DNA of 64,000 bases from Litoditis marina. Its lineage: Eukaryota > Nematoda > Chromadorea > Rhabditida > Rhabditidae. The stretch spans positions 6,805,687 to 6,869,686 of the forward strand of contig OZ038435.1 of assembly GCA_964036275.1 (NCBI GenBank). Direction: 5' to 3'. The notes beneath the pieces were generated by a model. That model searched no databases. It saw only the letters and a program-made list of their open reading frames with translations, and was not told the origin of the DNA. The position numbers and the translations under genes were made by a program. Position 1 is the stretch's first letter. Each line of letters opens with the position of its first letter. Of this stretch, positions 51,578 to 63,578 are shown piece by piece.

Positions 51578-54500
51578 TCATCTGTGACCTTGGAGTCTGA
51601 AAAAACTACTCCCGTCATAACATAATCATGATATAATGCCAGCTGACAAACCAATTTACAAACGTACCCTCGGACGCAGAAATTATGGCCGCTCCCCATA
51701 AATCGCCAAGATCTCTCATGAAAGAGGGAGTCGCGAACAATTTCTTGTAAAAAGTAGGCGTCGCGAGCTGTTAACTTACGAATTTCATACAAAATCAGCG
51801 ATAATTCTACAGAAAATAGTTGAATGTCGCTTTTTTGTGGGGTCGCGACACGAGAAAACATGGAGGGGTCGCGAGAATTTCTAGGAATTGAGAGGCCCTT
51901 GGCGGTGTATGCCGCTCGCGCATGATTTCTTTAATTAAATTAGTGAATCCATAAATTAGTGAAGGGTTAGCTCTCTGGCTCTCTCAAGGCAGGCAACATA
52001 AACGGCTCTCTCAAGGCAGGCAACATTAACGGTACGTTTATGTTGCCTGCCTTGAGAGAGCCAGAGTAAACCATACGTAAAATAGTTTCCTGCCGGGCTG
52101 AGAAATGTGAGCATGACCGACACCGAAAAGTGAGCATGTGTAAGCGAAAAGTACGATAAAATCGCATTTTTGTCTTGATTTAACCTTTCCGACAGTAAGA
52201 AACCAAAACTATCCCGAAAAATGATCATACGTCGATCGAAGTCGAGCAAAAATGAGCATCAGTCGACATGGAAATGAAGGGGTAATTTACGTATGGAGTA
52301 AACGGTACGTCTACCCCTCAGTGTTTGATCCCGTTGGTTTTCGGGTTCAGAAAAATCTAGCGTGTATCGAGATCAAACTACAAGTATACAACTACTATTT
52401 CCCATGAGGTGCTGTGCTTCGAAGGTGAAATACCAACCTGCCACGAGATCCACTCACAGCTGCCATCTTCTGCAACTCAGCCTTCGCACCGAATAGTGCC
52501 TTTTTTGTGAATCCCTTGAGAATCTGAATATCGATTTTAGCACAAAATGAGATATAGAGAAGATGGAACCGAGCTGTTGGTAAAACAGTGTGATTCAAAT
52601 GACTTTAGAATGTTTTTGTCAATGATATAAAACCGTCTAATATTGGATAAGACGAGAGGTCAGACTAACCACCCTCAATTTCCTTAAATGTTTTCAGCTG
52701 GAACTAATAGTTAGCGTTGTTTTCGCCACCATACTTCGGGCGTGGACAGTCTTAAACTGGTTTTTAATAACTCTTGTTTTTTATACAATGCATCCTCACT
52801 CTTGGAGATACCATGATGTCATTCCTTCATTTCTGTGTTCCTATCAGGATTGTTATAGAGAAGCGGGGTGAAATCAAGGAAAACAGAGAATTGAAAACAC
52901 ATTTTTTTGTACATTTTCTTCCAAATTTAAAAGTTTGGTAGACTTCAGTTTACTTTTGTGAAGGGGCCGCCAAATTCAATTATCGAAAACTCACTAGTAC
53001 ATTATCGGGTTGAGCCACGTGAACGAAAGTTCCGGTTACACGGAAGAAAGTGACCATTTCATCTAGATTCCACACCCGAACCATGGGAGAGACCACACGG
53101 CTGATATCAGTACACGTCCACCTATAAAAATGAAAAATTTCTGATTTCGAATATGTGCATGCATGACCGAATAAAACTACAACGATAATAATTTCCTATA
53201 AGCACGAGGGGGCAATGTGTCTGACAGGTCATCGACCATCGACACATACCAGTAACTGGTGATGGTGTCACAAAGTGAACATTCAAGAGCCCCTTTACTG
53301 CATCGAAAAGTCGCTTATACATGGGCGAATTCACTCGCGAACTGAGCCGTGTGGTTGGAACCGACATTCCGAACCACCCGGTTCTCCAATGTGACAAAAA
53401 TCGGGAAAAAACTTACTCGATTAGTTTGCGAGAGACTGAGAGTCGCTTGACGATGTCCCTCTCCGCGGACAGAATCGCCCACTTCGTGCCCAGAATTCGA
53501 ACGGAGCTCATAAATTCATTTTTATCCGCTGAAAAAGATGGATCCTACTTTGTCTCTAAACCCATGAAATGTGTCTCTATGCGAAGAAACAGCGAATAAA
53601 ACTTTGCGAAGGAATGAAAGCTATTCTTCAGCATGAATTTCACATTTTACTCGAGAACAGTCGGAGATTCGTGGTCAGTACTTTGGAAAGCTGGAAAACT
53701 AGAGTCGACAACATCTTCAAACATGCACTTACACTCTTTCTTGATCAAAATTTTTGTCTTCGTTCTCTCCTGAATCTCGTTCAAAATGGCTCCGTTCTCC
53801 CCGACAATGATGCCACATACATTCGCGGGAACCAGCATTTCCACGTAGGGAGGCGGTGCTGAAATTAGGAGAATGAATACACAGAGTGGTCAAGTGGCGC
53901 GCTCCCCAATCGCCGCGGTATGTCTGGCTGCGGACTGGATATGGTGGTCTCAGAGCTCGCCCATTTCTATCTCCACCCTCCACGGTTAATGATGGGATTT
54001 GTGTGTAATTGTGAAATTGCTTAATTATACTCTTCAACCGACTGCCCGGCGGAATTAAAGGTCAATCTCCATGACCGGACGTTTTAATCGATAGCGTGAT
54101 GCACTCTATGTTGGTTGGACTTGGAATCGAGCTCGCACCGAAAAAGAACTGAAACTCTGAAACTTGTTCTGAGCACAAACATCTTATACTCGAGGTCTTC
54201 TCCGAAACTGCCAAGATTTAACCCCATCATCAGCTACACCCGATTATAACAATTTGATCTATTGTAGCTGAAATTAACGTCCTGCGCTATGGTATATAAG
54301 CTCTAACCGATTAATGCACGAGATGACGGTGCGTGAAAACAACAGTACGTAAGCGTACTCCCGATTTTCGTGATTTCATCTTTTTGCTGACAGCGCGATA
54401 AATAAGCTATACTGCTAATGCTAATTGCTCACCACCCTGAAATGCCTTCACAAAAAACCCAAAATGACACCGCCAACTAAATCAATAGAAACTGAAACCA

Positions 54501-57500
54501 ACCGGATCGATTCTTGCCACCAGAGCTGCCGTCACTTGCCGCCACCTTTCCGTACGTCAGTCTGATGAAGTAAAAAATACAAAAAGAGATATCTAACACG
54601 GGAGCTACGCCAACAGTCAAACTTGCTGAAAGAAACCCCAACAACGTTCTGAATCGGTGATAGTTGGATGCTATAGTTATCATCTTCGACGACAAAGTTT
54701 CAAAATTTGGTAAATTGCAAAGGAGTGTTACCAAACACCAGTAAGGTCTGACTAAGCAACAAAAATTAGTCCGTTTCCATATGTAAACACGTAAAAATTA
54801 ATGATTTTTCACCAAAAGTAGACTGATTGTCTCCTTTCCGGCGGAAAAGTAGTCCGTTTTCCAACTTTTTCTGACTGTTCGGACAACTTTACTGGGGTAT
54901 GAGTGTTACAGAACTTCAGTTTATCCGACAATTTCAAAAACGTGAAATTGAAATATCGTTATGAATACGATCTTTGTAGCAAACGTAGGGCGACTTTGTT
55001 GGTTTGGAAATTGAATCACCCATTTTTCTTCAAAATCGAGGTTTTGAACTAAAAAATGTCACCTTTACTGATGAAAACCTCACTTTCCACCCAGTTTTGT
55101 AGTATTTCATCCAGATAAAACACCTGATTTTCAATATTTTTTTGTGGAGAACAAAGTCGCCTCATGTATGCTTTGTAGTGATCCTGAAATAGAGCACAAT
55201 ACTAAAAAGCCGCTTTGAGATCGAAACGGACTACTAACACATCAATTGTAGAAAAAAAAATTTCAAAACAAAAGTGACCGTTTTTGGTTTAGGTTGGCAA
55301 CCAGATATCTTTCCCAGGTTACCAAGTCAAGATTGTCAAGAAATGGTCTTCACTTCAGAGCTGCACCTATAACCTATCCTATAATTGTCACTGACCTCAA
55401 TAGGGTATTTCTGATGAGTGACAGGGCAGCATCTATATTCTTCTGATCGCTGGCGTAGATCAGAACCTTGCTTTGACCATCGTTTTTCTTGCCAGTCTCT
55501 CTTGCTAAAAAAGACATTCATATTCTAAATGAAAATGGAGAACTCAAAAAGCACTGAACTTTTCAACTTTCATCGTTTACTTAGTTAATCATAGTAAGTT
55601 GACGTTCCCTGATCTGTCAGGGAGCATCAGGGGGGAAGAATTTCTCTGCTTTTTCTGGGGTAAAAGGGGGGTAAGTCAGGGGTAAACCAGGGAGAAGATG
55701 GGGTGAAATCAGGGAAATGTCAGAGATATTTAAAAATGTTGATTTACCACTTTTTTTACTATAATCTATTAGCAGAACCTTATACCTACACATTATAAAG
55801 TTTTAGTGTCATTTCGTTGAAGATACCGGTCAAAACTGTGTTCTGCCGCACTTTTGAGAAACCCGTACTAGATACGGCGCAGCCAGGGGTGCGGCTGTGC
55901 GCAATTCTTCCATTTCAAATCGTTTCGCTTCTGTTGAAAGCCCTTTGAAACATTCGAAAAAAGTTTAACTTTGATTAGATGTTCAAGGAAAGACTTTCTC
56001 TTGGCTATTTCTTTTTGAAAACACTTTGTGTTCTATAAAAGAATAAGCAGGGAAAATAGATGCTTATCTAATCTGAGGAGCATCAGTTAGAGAAATTTTG
56101 GAGATGTTCATTCTCACGTAATGTTAACAATTCATCGTAAATAGTATCAAAGTAAGAAATATTTCTGAATGTGGAAAAACATTTGCTTAATTTTTCTCTG
56201 AAATTTCCCTGACTTTTCTCGGAAATTTCCCCACTTTTTCCCTGATTGCACCTTATTTGCCCCCTGTTTCGCCTCTGTCCATATCCGGATATGGACAGGG
56301 GCAAAGTAGGGGGCAAATGGGGTGCAATCAGAGAGAGATCAGGGATAATCGGGATTCAGTGATACATAGCCTGAAATCAAGTTGTTTATCACCTATTTAA
56401 ACTTCAACTTGTTTTCAAACACATAATAAAAACCAAATTGTAAAACTGAACGGAAATTAACTTGTCTTGGCATTACACGAGTGCCACCTAGAGAGTCCAT
56501 ACGGAAGATTGAAGTTATATCATTACGGACTAGCCGAGTAATGAAAATCACTTCAATCGCACAACTTTGCGGATATCGATTATAGCCACGAGAATGTGTC
56601 ACGTTTCATACAAATACAAACATAGTGCAACACTACATGACACCTTGGAATACCATGCCGGCAAAAGTCAGAAGTGCAAAAATATTGGCCTCAATCATGT
56701 AATTATGCTAGCATAAACATGAACATATTGTAATAAGCAGACTCACCGTCATTCTCAATTACGATCCGAGTATCCGTCTTATTCTGAATGTCCTTGATGT
56801 TGTTTCCGCTCTTGCCGCACAGAAAACCAACATCAGCAGTTGGAACGTAGATATGCGGGCAGGGAGAGGACTCTGTAAATACAGTTAATTAAATAAACAT
56901 TCTTAATCGTTTGATATGTGATTCTGAACCATTTCGGTAAATCGGCAAGCCCGGCTGAAAAACCAGGAATCAAATCTAAGACTAAGAGCGAACTACATTT
57001 CTGTCAGAATTCGAAATTCGAATAATTTTCTTTCTCGATTCAAATTATGATGTTCGACGTATTCTCACTGTGAAAAACTGGTCAGCATCAACTTCATAGA
57101 GACAGGTTTGAAGTATAAAAGCACACTCACTCCTAGAAGTCTGTTCAATCCTTGCCAAGTTGCCAGAGTCTCTTGGAGCAGCAACTTGCTCATCATCATC
57201 CTCAACAAGAATAGCTGCTGAAATCACTTGGAAACGTCAAAAGTTGGAATAGGATAAGAAAAGCTATATAAATATTACAAAAGGAAATTCACGAGTCAGT
57301 CATTCCAGAAACTTGGTGGACTTGGAACTTGGTCATTCCGGGGAAAAAGCGAGCCAAATTAAATAAAACACTTGGCCCGGTTATTTGCTACCGGGTGAGA
57401 CTATAACCTATGCTAAGCTGATAAAGACATTTCCATATATGAGTATAGTAAACCCGGCTGAATAGCAGAAAATATCTATGAACGAACTACTTTCCCGTGA

Positions 57501-58328
57501 AAAGCATAAAGAAGTGAGGAGAGAGGTTTTCTATTGATCCGATTATGCAGTGCAAACTATCTCATAGAGTTGTCTACAACAGCTTAAACAAAACTCAGAG
57601 ATCGTAAATGATTCGCAGACTACACAATAAGAATATGAAAAAAGAAAACATTCTTAGAACTTAGAAGACTCTTTTCCTCCAACTCCCAGCGCCTTTTTGA
57701 CGCCAACAACACCTTCACACAACACACAGTGATACGGGAGAAAAATAAAGCTTGTATTGTATTGTATTGTATCCTTGTTTCACGAACCTCTAACTCGGCG
57801 CCTATTCCCAGTACGGCTTCTAGGGAACGGGTTCAAAGCAGAGGTTTCAGCTCGCTGATCGGCTGTTTTACTTGTGCCACAACCAGTCGTCTTTTTCCCC
57901 ATCGTACCAGAAGATGTCTGGAACACAACCACAGAATAGTAAACCGGTGGTTTCGAATATGCAACAGCGAATTATAGAACGTTTTCTACCCTTTTTGACA
58001 TTTTATGGTATTTTAAATTTTAAGTAAAATCGGATAAATAACGATTACAAAACATGTATAAAGTAAGAGTACACTCCAGTTTTCTGAGTAGCGGAAAATA
58101 ATCGAGAAACGAACTCCTTCTCCGCTAATATCCGGGTCTACGATGAAAAATCACTAAGTTTCACGTTTTCAATGAAAAAAGGGATCCCATGTCTTAGAAT
58201 GGTCACAACTTACTGGTTGGTGATTAATATGAATAAAACCAAAACGAATAACATACTGAAATGAGAATACAAACCTTATTGGGTGTCGGTTCTTTGCGAT
58301 AACCGTCGATCCCCGCTGTGTCGGCCAT
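51578..58328 (-). CDS. KH-domain RNA-binding protein (two good KH domains, a degenerate third)
   Basis: Predicted single-strand RNA-binding protein, about 376 aa. Exons in transcript order: 58328-58275, 57917-57788, 57217-57131, 56872-56747, 55504-55396, 54561-54503, 53858-53733, 53528-53417, 53341-53246, 53121-52995, 52523-52438, 51596-51578. Residues 1-90 are a polar, low-complexity lead (MADTAGIDGYRKEPTPNK). KH1 (about 97-168) reads PHIYVPTADVGFLCGKSGNN with GxxG = GKSG at 110-113. KH2 (about 193-265) reads YVEMLVPANVCGIIVGENGA with GENG at 208-211. A C-terminal segment (about 320-365; HVAQPDNVLILKGFTKKALF) resembles the second half of a KH fold without a GxxG. The ATG lies one base after TTCTTCAG, a possible spliced-leader acceptor. 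Exon 9 needs an atypical donor (AT/GTGTCG) to keep frame, and the last exon (RLQGHR-stop) is tentative. I do not recognise the orthologue. Confidence 0.75.
51965..52072. repeat. Palindrome with an internal tandem copy
   Basis: GGTTAGCTCTCTGGCTCTCT, then two tandem copies of CTCTCAAGGCAGGCAACAT and the inverse ATGTTGCCTGCCTTGAGAGA, ending CCAGAGTAAACC. In the last KH intron. Confidence 0.75.
55588..56362. mobile_element. 775-bp non-autonomous element, copy A (CCCTGA ends)
   Basis: Starts CATAGTAAGTTGACGTTCCC and ends ATAATCGGGATTCAGTG. Both ends carry TCCCTGATCT-type inverse repeats. The interior has CCATATCCGGATATGG and TACTAGATACGGCGCAGCCA. Copy B (59448-60222) is the reverse complement at high identity, with the same length. 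No long frame. In the KH intron between its fourth and fifth exons. Confidence 0.8.
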
Positions 58329-59447
58329 ACTGAAGAACATACATGATGCAATATTACAACTGCTCCGCTATTGTGAACCAAACACTATAATCTGATCGAA
58401 AGTTCTTTTCATAGAGGGAACATGACATGGAGAACGACATTTCATCATCAGTAGGAAGTGACGAAGAAGCACGATATAATACTGATCAATAATGAGAAGA
58501 CTCCTTGAATTCGATAAGCATTGCCAGCACATATAAGGGCAAAATCCTTGTTCAGATTTAGACCAAAACTCTCACGACTTTTTTGATACGAAAAAACTCT
58601 TTGTAAACCCTGCAAGTGTGACGCTGCACTGCTTGCATACACGTAGAGCACGACAGAATGCACTGCGCACCGGGATGCCACTAAATGGTTAACGGTAAAG
58701 GTTCTACCATCCGCTGTGTTTGTAATTTGATCCAGTCGTGTTTTACCCTTACAGCTGGCAAAACGCTAAAAATACACTGGTGAACGAACGGTCATATGGA
58801 GCTAACTTTTGAATGATCGTTCCTGAGACTAATCACTAATCAATAATCATCCAATACAAAACTCAAACTTGATAAGCATAGATAGCACTAAAAGGTAAAC
58901 ACCGTGTTTATTTAGCGATTTGTACGTTGCACCACGATTCTGAATCTATCGAAACGTGTTTGTAGTTTGATAATGGTTTTCCAGAGCTACCTTTTTGTCG
59001 ATTCGTTTTTCGGGCGATTGCGCTGACGACGAGTAGTTGCTCCGCCGCCCGACATCTCTTTCTCTCCGATTCAATCTCCACCAAAGAAACGACGAATACA
59101 CCACTTCTCCCGATCACGAGTGACCTAAAGACAGAGAATATAAGGAATCACGGATGGTTTCGATTAGGTAATAGTAGATTATACTAATTTATAATGTAAA
59201 ATGAAAAAAAGTAATCATATCATCTATATTGATTATTGCAATACCGGATCTACCGCGATTATTTTTTCAAAACTACGCCTGCACCTATTGGCACATGTAA
59301 ACCCAGTACTTCTATGTTGCACAAAAACAGCAACGGTGTCTATAATTCGGCTATCCGAAGTAGGACAAAAAAACATAATGTGAATCAAGAATCCACCCTC
59401 TAATATGCTCATATATCCAGTGTTGGCCATAGTAACGTAGCTCCCCT

Positions 59448-60222
59448 CACTGAATTCAGATTATCCCTGAAATCTCTCTGATTGCACCCCATTTGCCCCC
59501 TACTTTGCCCCTGTCCATATCCGGATATGGACAGAGGCAAAACAGGCGGCAAATGGGGTGCAATCAGGGAAAAAGTGGGGAAATTTCCGAGAAAAGTCAG
59601 GGAAATTTCAGAGAAAAATTAAGCAAATTTTTTTCAACATTCAGAAATATTTCTTGCTTTGATACTATTTACGGTGAATTGTTAACATAAGGTGAGAATG
59701 AACATCTCCAAAAATTCTCTAACTGATGCTCCTCAGATTGGACAAGCATCTATTTTCACTGCTTATTTCTTTATAGAAAACAAAGTGTTTTCAAAAAGAA
59801 ATAGCAAAGAGAAAGTCTTTCCTTCCACATCTAATCAAAGTTAAACTTTTTTCGATTGGTTCAAAGCGCTTTCAACAGGAGCTGAAACAATTTGAAATGG
59901 ACGAATTGCGCACAGCCGCACCCCTGGCTGCGCCGTATCTAGTACGGGTTTCTCAAAAGTGCGGCAGAACGCAGTTTTAACCAGTATCTTCAACGAAATG
60001 ACACTAAAACTTTATTATGTGTAGGTATAAGGTTCTGCTAATAGATTATACTAAAAAAAAGTGGAAAATCAACATTTTTCAATATCCCTGACACTTCTCT
60101 GACATTTCCCTGATTTCACCCCATCTTCTCCCTGACTTACCCCCCTTTTACCCCAGAAAAATCAGAGAAATTCTTCCCCCCTGATGCTCCCTGACAGATC
60201 AGGGAATGTCAACTTACTATGC
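59448..60222. mobile_element. 775-bp non-autonomous element, copy B (inverted)
   Basis: CACTGAATTCAGATTATCCC to TGTCAACTTACTATG. Reverse complement of copy A at 55588-56362 over its full length, with scattered substitutions and few indels, so the two insertions or duplications are not very old. Confidence 0.8.
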
Positions 60223-60854
60223 TTAAAGTCGGCTCTTAGTTTTTCAGTGATTTATCAAACTCTACCGCTTACCTGGAAGCAAACTTGCAGATATGTTTGT
60301 TTGCATAGAAAAGATCTGTGTTTCAAAGAGTTCTTTCGAGTATAAAGGTAAGAAACCATGGAAAAAAATTGATTCTTCACATTAAATATAAAATTTTGAA
60401 AAGCAAAGAAAACACATTGCGGCCCATAACCACATGAAAAATTCTGCGAATTGCAGAATGGTGAACATGCAATGAGAGGGAAAGACTGTTCGCTCTTAAC
60501 TATATATAGATTCTCTCTCTTCAATGCAGACCTATACGGTGTTTGTGGTCCTAACCTGCTGCGTTTGTAGTTTGATCCCATTGCTTTTCGGCCTAAGTTC
60601 GTAACTTAAATAGTTCTCGTCATTCCTACTGAGAGTTGGCATCGTGCCAATGAATATTCCAGGTCATTCTCCACCACTTTGGAGCTTCTCAAAAAACTTC
60701 AAATCTCTGTTAGCGGTTTTTCGGTTCCACAAGAACATGTAAATGGGAAAATTTCTTATAATACTTATGTTTGCTCTGAGAAATAGTCATCCGTGAATGT
60801 TGGCACGATGCCAATAGGTCTCAGTGGGAATGACACGAACTATAGCGTGTAGCA

Positions 60855-61357
60855 TAGGGTTGTTAAAGCCAAACTCGAAATAACTCGAAATTTCGCGTTA
60901 ACTCGAAAAACTCGAAACTCGAAACTCGAAAAACTTGAAACTTTTGAAACTCGAAAAGTTTGAGTTTTCGAGTTTCGAGTTTGGCCTCGTCCCAAGTCAA
61001 AAATAATGGACAAATGAGCGTTTCACAGCACTGTTTTTGCCATTTCAAACATAAAATGCTTCTTTTTTCACGATTCTCGCTTAATCACGAGAAAAAATCC
61101 GAAGTTCTCGAAAAATTCTTATTTGTTTAGCTCGATAAAATCCTAAAACTTAACGACCAAACTCGAAACTCGAAAATGGAGTTTTTCGAGTTCAACTCGA
61201 AACTCGAAAACTCGGTTTTTTTTTGAAACGCTGAAAACTCGAACTCGAAAAACTCGAAATACCCAAAACTCGAATAACTCGAAACTCGAAAATCTCGTTT
61301 TTTCCCGAAACTCGAAAAACACGGAACTCGAAATTTCAAACTCGATTAACAACCCTA
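60855..61357. mobile_element. T-type hAT-like element with ACTCGAAA interior
   Basis: TAGGGTTGTTAA ... TTAACAACCCTA, flanked by TGTAGCA on the left and TGTAGCAT on the right: a 7-bp, or nearly 8-bp, target duplication as made by hAT transposases. The interior is AACTCGAAACTCGAAA-type repeats around a unique core of about 150 bp. Sister of 23910-24136. Confidence 0.8.
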
Positions 61358-63444
61358 TGTAGCATGATAAACTACAATGGATAATTGGTTACTTCCTATA
61401 AACGTCATATTTCTGTATTGTGCTGTGTGTATGCAATGGTTATATTTTGCCACTGCTACCTTCATTAGCATTCTTTTCACACAGCTCCTTTCCGGATTGA
61501 CATGAGTGTTTTCCTTGAAATTTGAGATAAAAACAATACGCGAGGGCTTATTTGCGCCGTTTCTAGCTACGTTCGGCTATGTTTCCTACAATTTCTTACT
61601 GAAAACAGAAATTTTAGCTACTAAATAAGCAGTTTCGAATCTTTATCGACGTGATAATTGCTGGTTCTTCTCTCTGACAAACAAGATTTCACCAAACTTA
61701 CGAACTGGCCATCGAATATTCCGCTAAGAAAGTTTTTCATTGAACCCTTATAACATTTATCATTTTTATTGTAATGTGAACTGACAATTTCCACTTCTAA
61801 TCTCTTCATTTAATATGAAAAACATGTTTGGGGCGTAGAACTATTCGAAGAACGCGATAACTATCAGTACTTTTGGTGAAGTCTTTCATGTTTCACGGGT
61901 CATTCCATTTACCTCTATCATACATACTCCGTGCTCGTCCATCACAGATTTGACGGATGTCGGGAGGAAGCCAATTTCATTTATACCCCCCCCCCTTTGT
62001 TTATAGCGTCAGTTGGCCAGATAAAACTACCTATCCTCGTTACACTAATTCAAGGCTAATTGAAGCTATAGTGGTCGTCCGCTCGAATGATCCCCTACAC
62101 AGCTGAAAACATATTCAAATGCCAAAAACCAAAACATTTTCTACTTGAAGAGGACTACAACCGGTCCATGTTTTTGAGTTTTGATTTGTTTTTTGCAGCT
62201 CTCTGAGAAATATAACTCGTTGATACTAGGTGAAACTGGTGGACATGATAATGTAGCTCCATCTTGCTGTACTTGTAATTTGATCCCCTGCGTGTTTGAC
62301 GTACTGTAACATCTCTACTGTCTCAATATAATCACATTCTCCAAATACATCTTTCATTTTTGTTCGAAAACTGTTGCAATATAGAACACCGCACTGTTTC
62401 AAACCAAACGTGAGTGAATTTGCGATTCGCGCAATATCCGGTACTTTCACTTGTAAGTTGTCCTCTAAAAATGGAAACTGGAAAAATCTCTGGTTCCGTT
62501 TGGAAGTTATACTCCTGTATCTCTCTCGTTATTTGGTTTGCTATTTCCAGAAAAGCATGTTGTCCTACCCCGCTGTGCTTGTATAGTTCACACCTTTCCT
62601 ACTGAGACTTCTAGAGTAACATTACGAATTTTCCGGAGGCTGTTGTGAGCCTGCAAAGTCAGTTCATCAATAACTCTCTCGTACATTTCTCCTACCTGAG
62701 GACAAGAACGGGGTGCAGAAATCCTATACCTTTCCGATCACAAGAACGTGAGGAAGACGACTTAGAAGTTTCAAAATCATACTGTAGGAGTCTCAGTGAG
62801 AATGGAAAAGACTATATATTTCGTTACCGTTGCCATTCAAAATTTGTTAATTAGGATAACTGTTATTTAGAAAGGCCATGTCTCATTCAAAACTGAATAA
62901 GTGGTATATCTTACCAGAGGAACCGTTTACGGAAGCTTCCGTGTTTTTAAATGTTTTATGTTTTATCACGTTCAAAGACGACCTTGAAATTTCAACGGAA
63001 AGCTACTAAATCAACTTGGGAAACGTGAGAACTATACTAGCTCGTACGTAGACAGACTATCTATTCGTTACCTAGGCTTATAACTGAACGTATCAGTTGA
63101 TAACCATTATTCGTAGTGTAGTGCATTGTGTTACATGTCTTGCTCAGTTCCTGATTGTACTTTCGTGACTACTACTATGTATACATCGTGTTACTGTACT
63201 CGTTACTGCATTGTGTTCGTATTTCATTCGGTTACTGTATTCTCCATTGCCGTGTCTCAACTTCAGTTTTCTTCTTACTTTTTTTGCGTAATAAATCATC
63301 ATCAGCTAGATTGATACTCGTACTCACCTTTACATACTGCCTGAATGGGGTCTCTGGGGTCGAGTCAGCGTGTAAATATTTTTCCACACTGCAGCATAAC
63401 ATGGGCTAAGTAATTGGCTATCTAGACCTTCTCGTATGATCTAC

Positions 63445-63578
63445 TATACTAGAAGTAAATGGAATAGTCACGTAAAGTTCGTATTCTTATGAGGAATTGT
63501 GCACTTTGTCATGACACGTTTCTAAGTTCTGCTGTGTTTAACATGTTTCACGTGACTGTGCAATTGACTTCTAGTATA
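63445..63578. repeat. P-type element, inverted orientation
   Basis: TATACTAGAAGTAAATGGAA, AGTCACGTAAAGTTCGTATT, GTGTTTAACATGTTTCACGT, GCAATTGACTTCTAGTATA. Complete, 134 bp, same orientation as 38972-39105. Confidence 0.85.

Noticed and set aside
51424..51861. 145-codon minus-strand frame
   Set aside because: No family resemblance; crosses a plausible KH-gene 3' splice site; treated as chance read-through in the last intron and UTR.
53383..53416. Acceptor giving a 34-nt intron between KH exons 8 and 9
   Set aside because: Too short for normal splicing; the CACGGCTCAG acceptor 41 nt further on keeps the same frame and gives a 75-nt intron.
62226..62854. Possible exons (74 and 69 codons) near the right end
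   Set aside because: No domain, no matching splice partners, and codon patterns unlike the confirmed exons.
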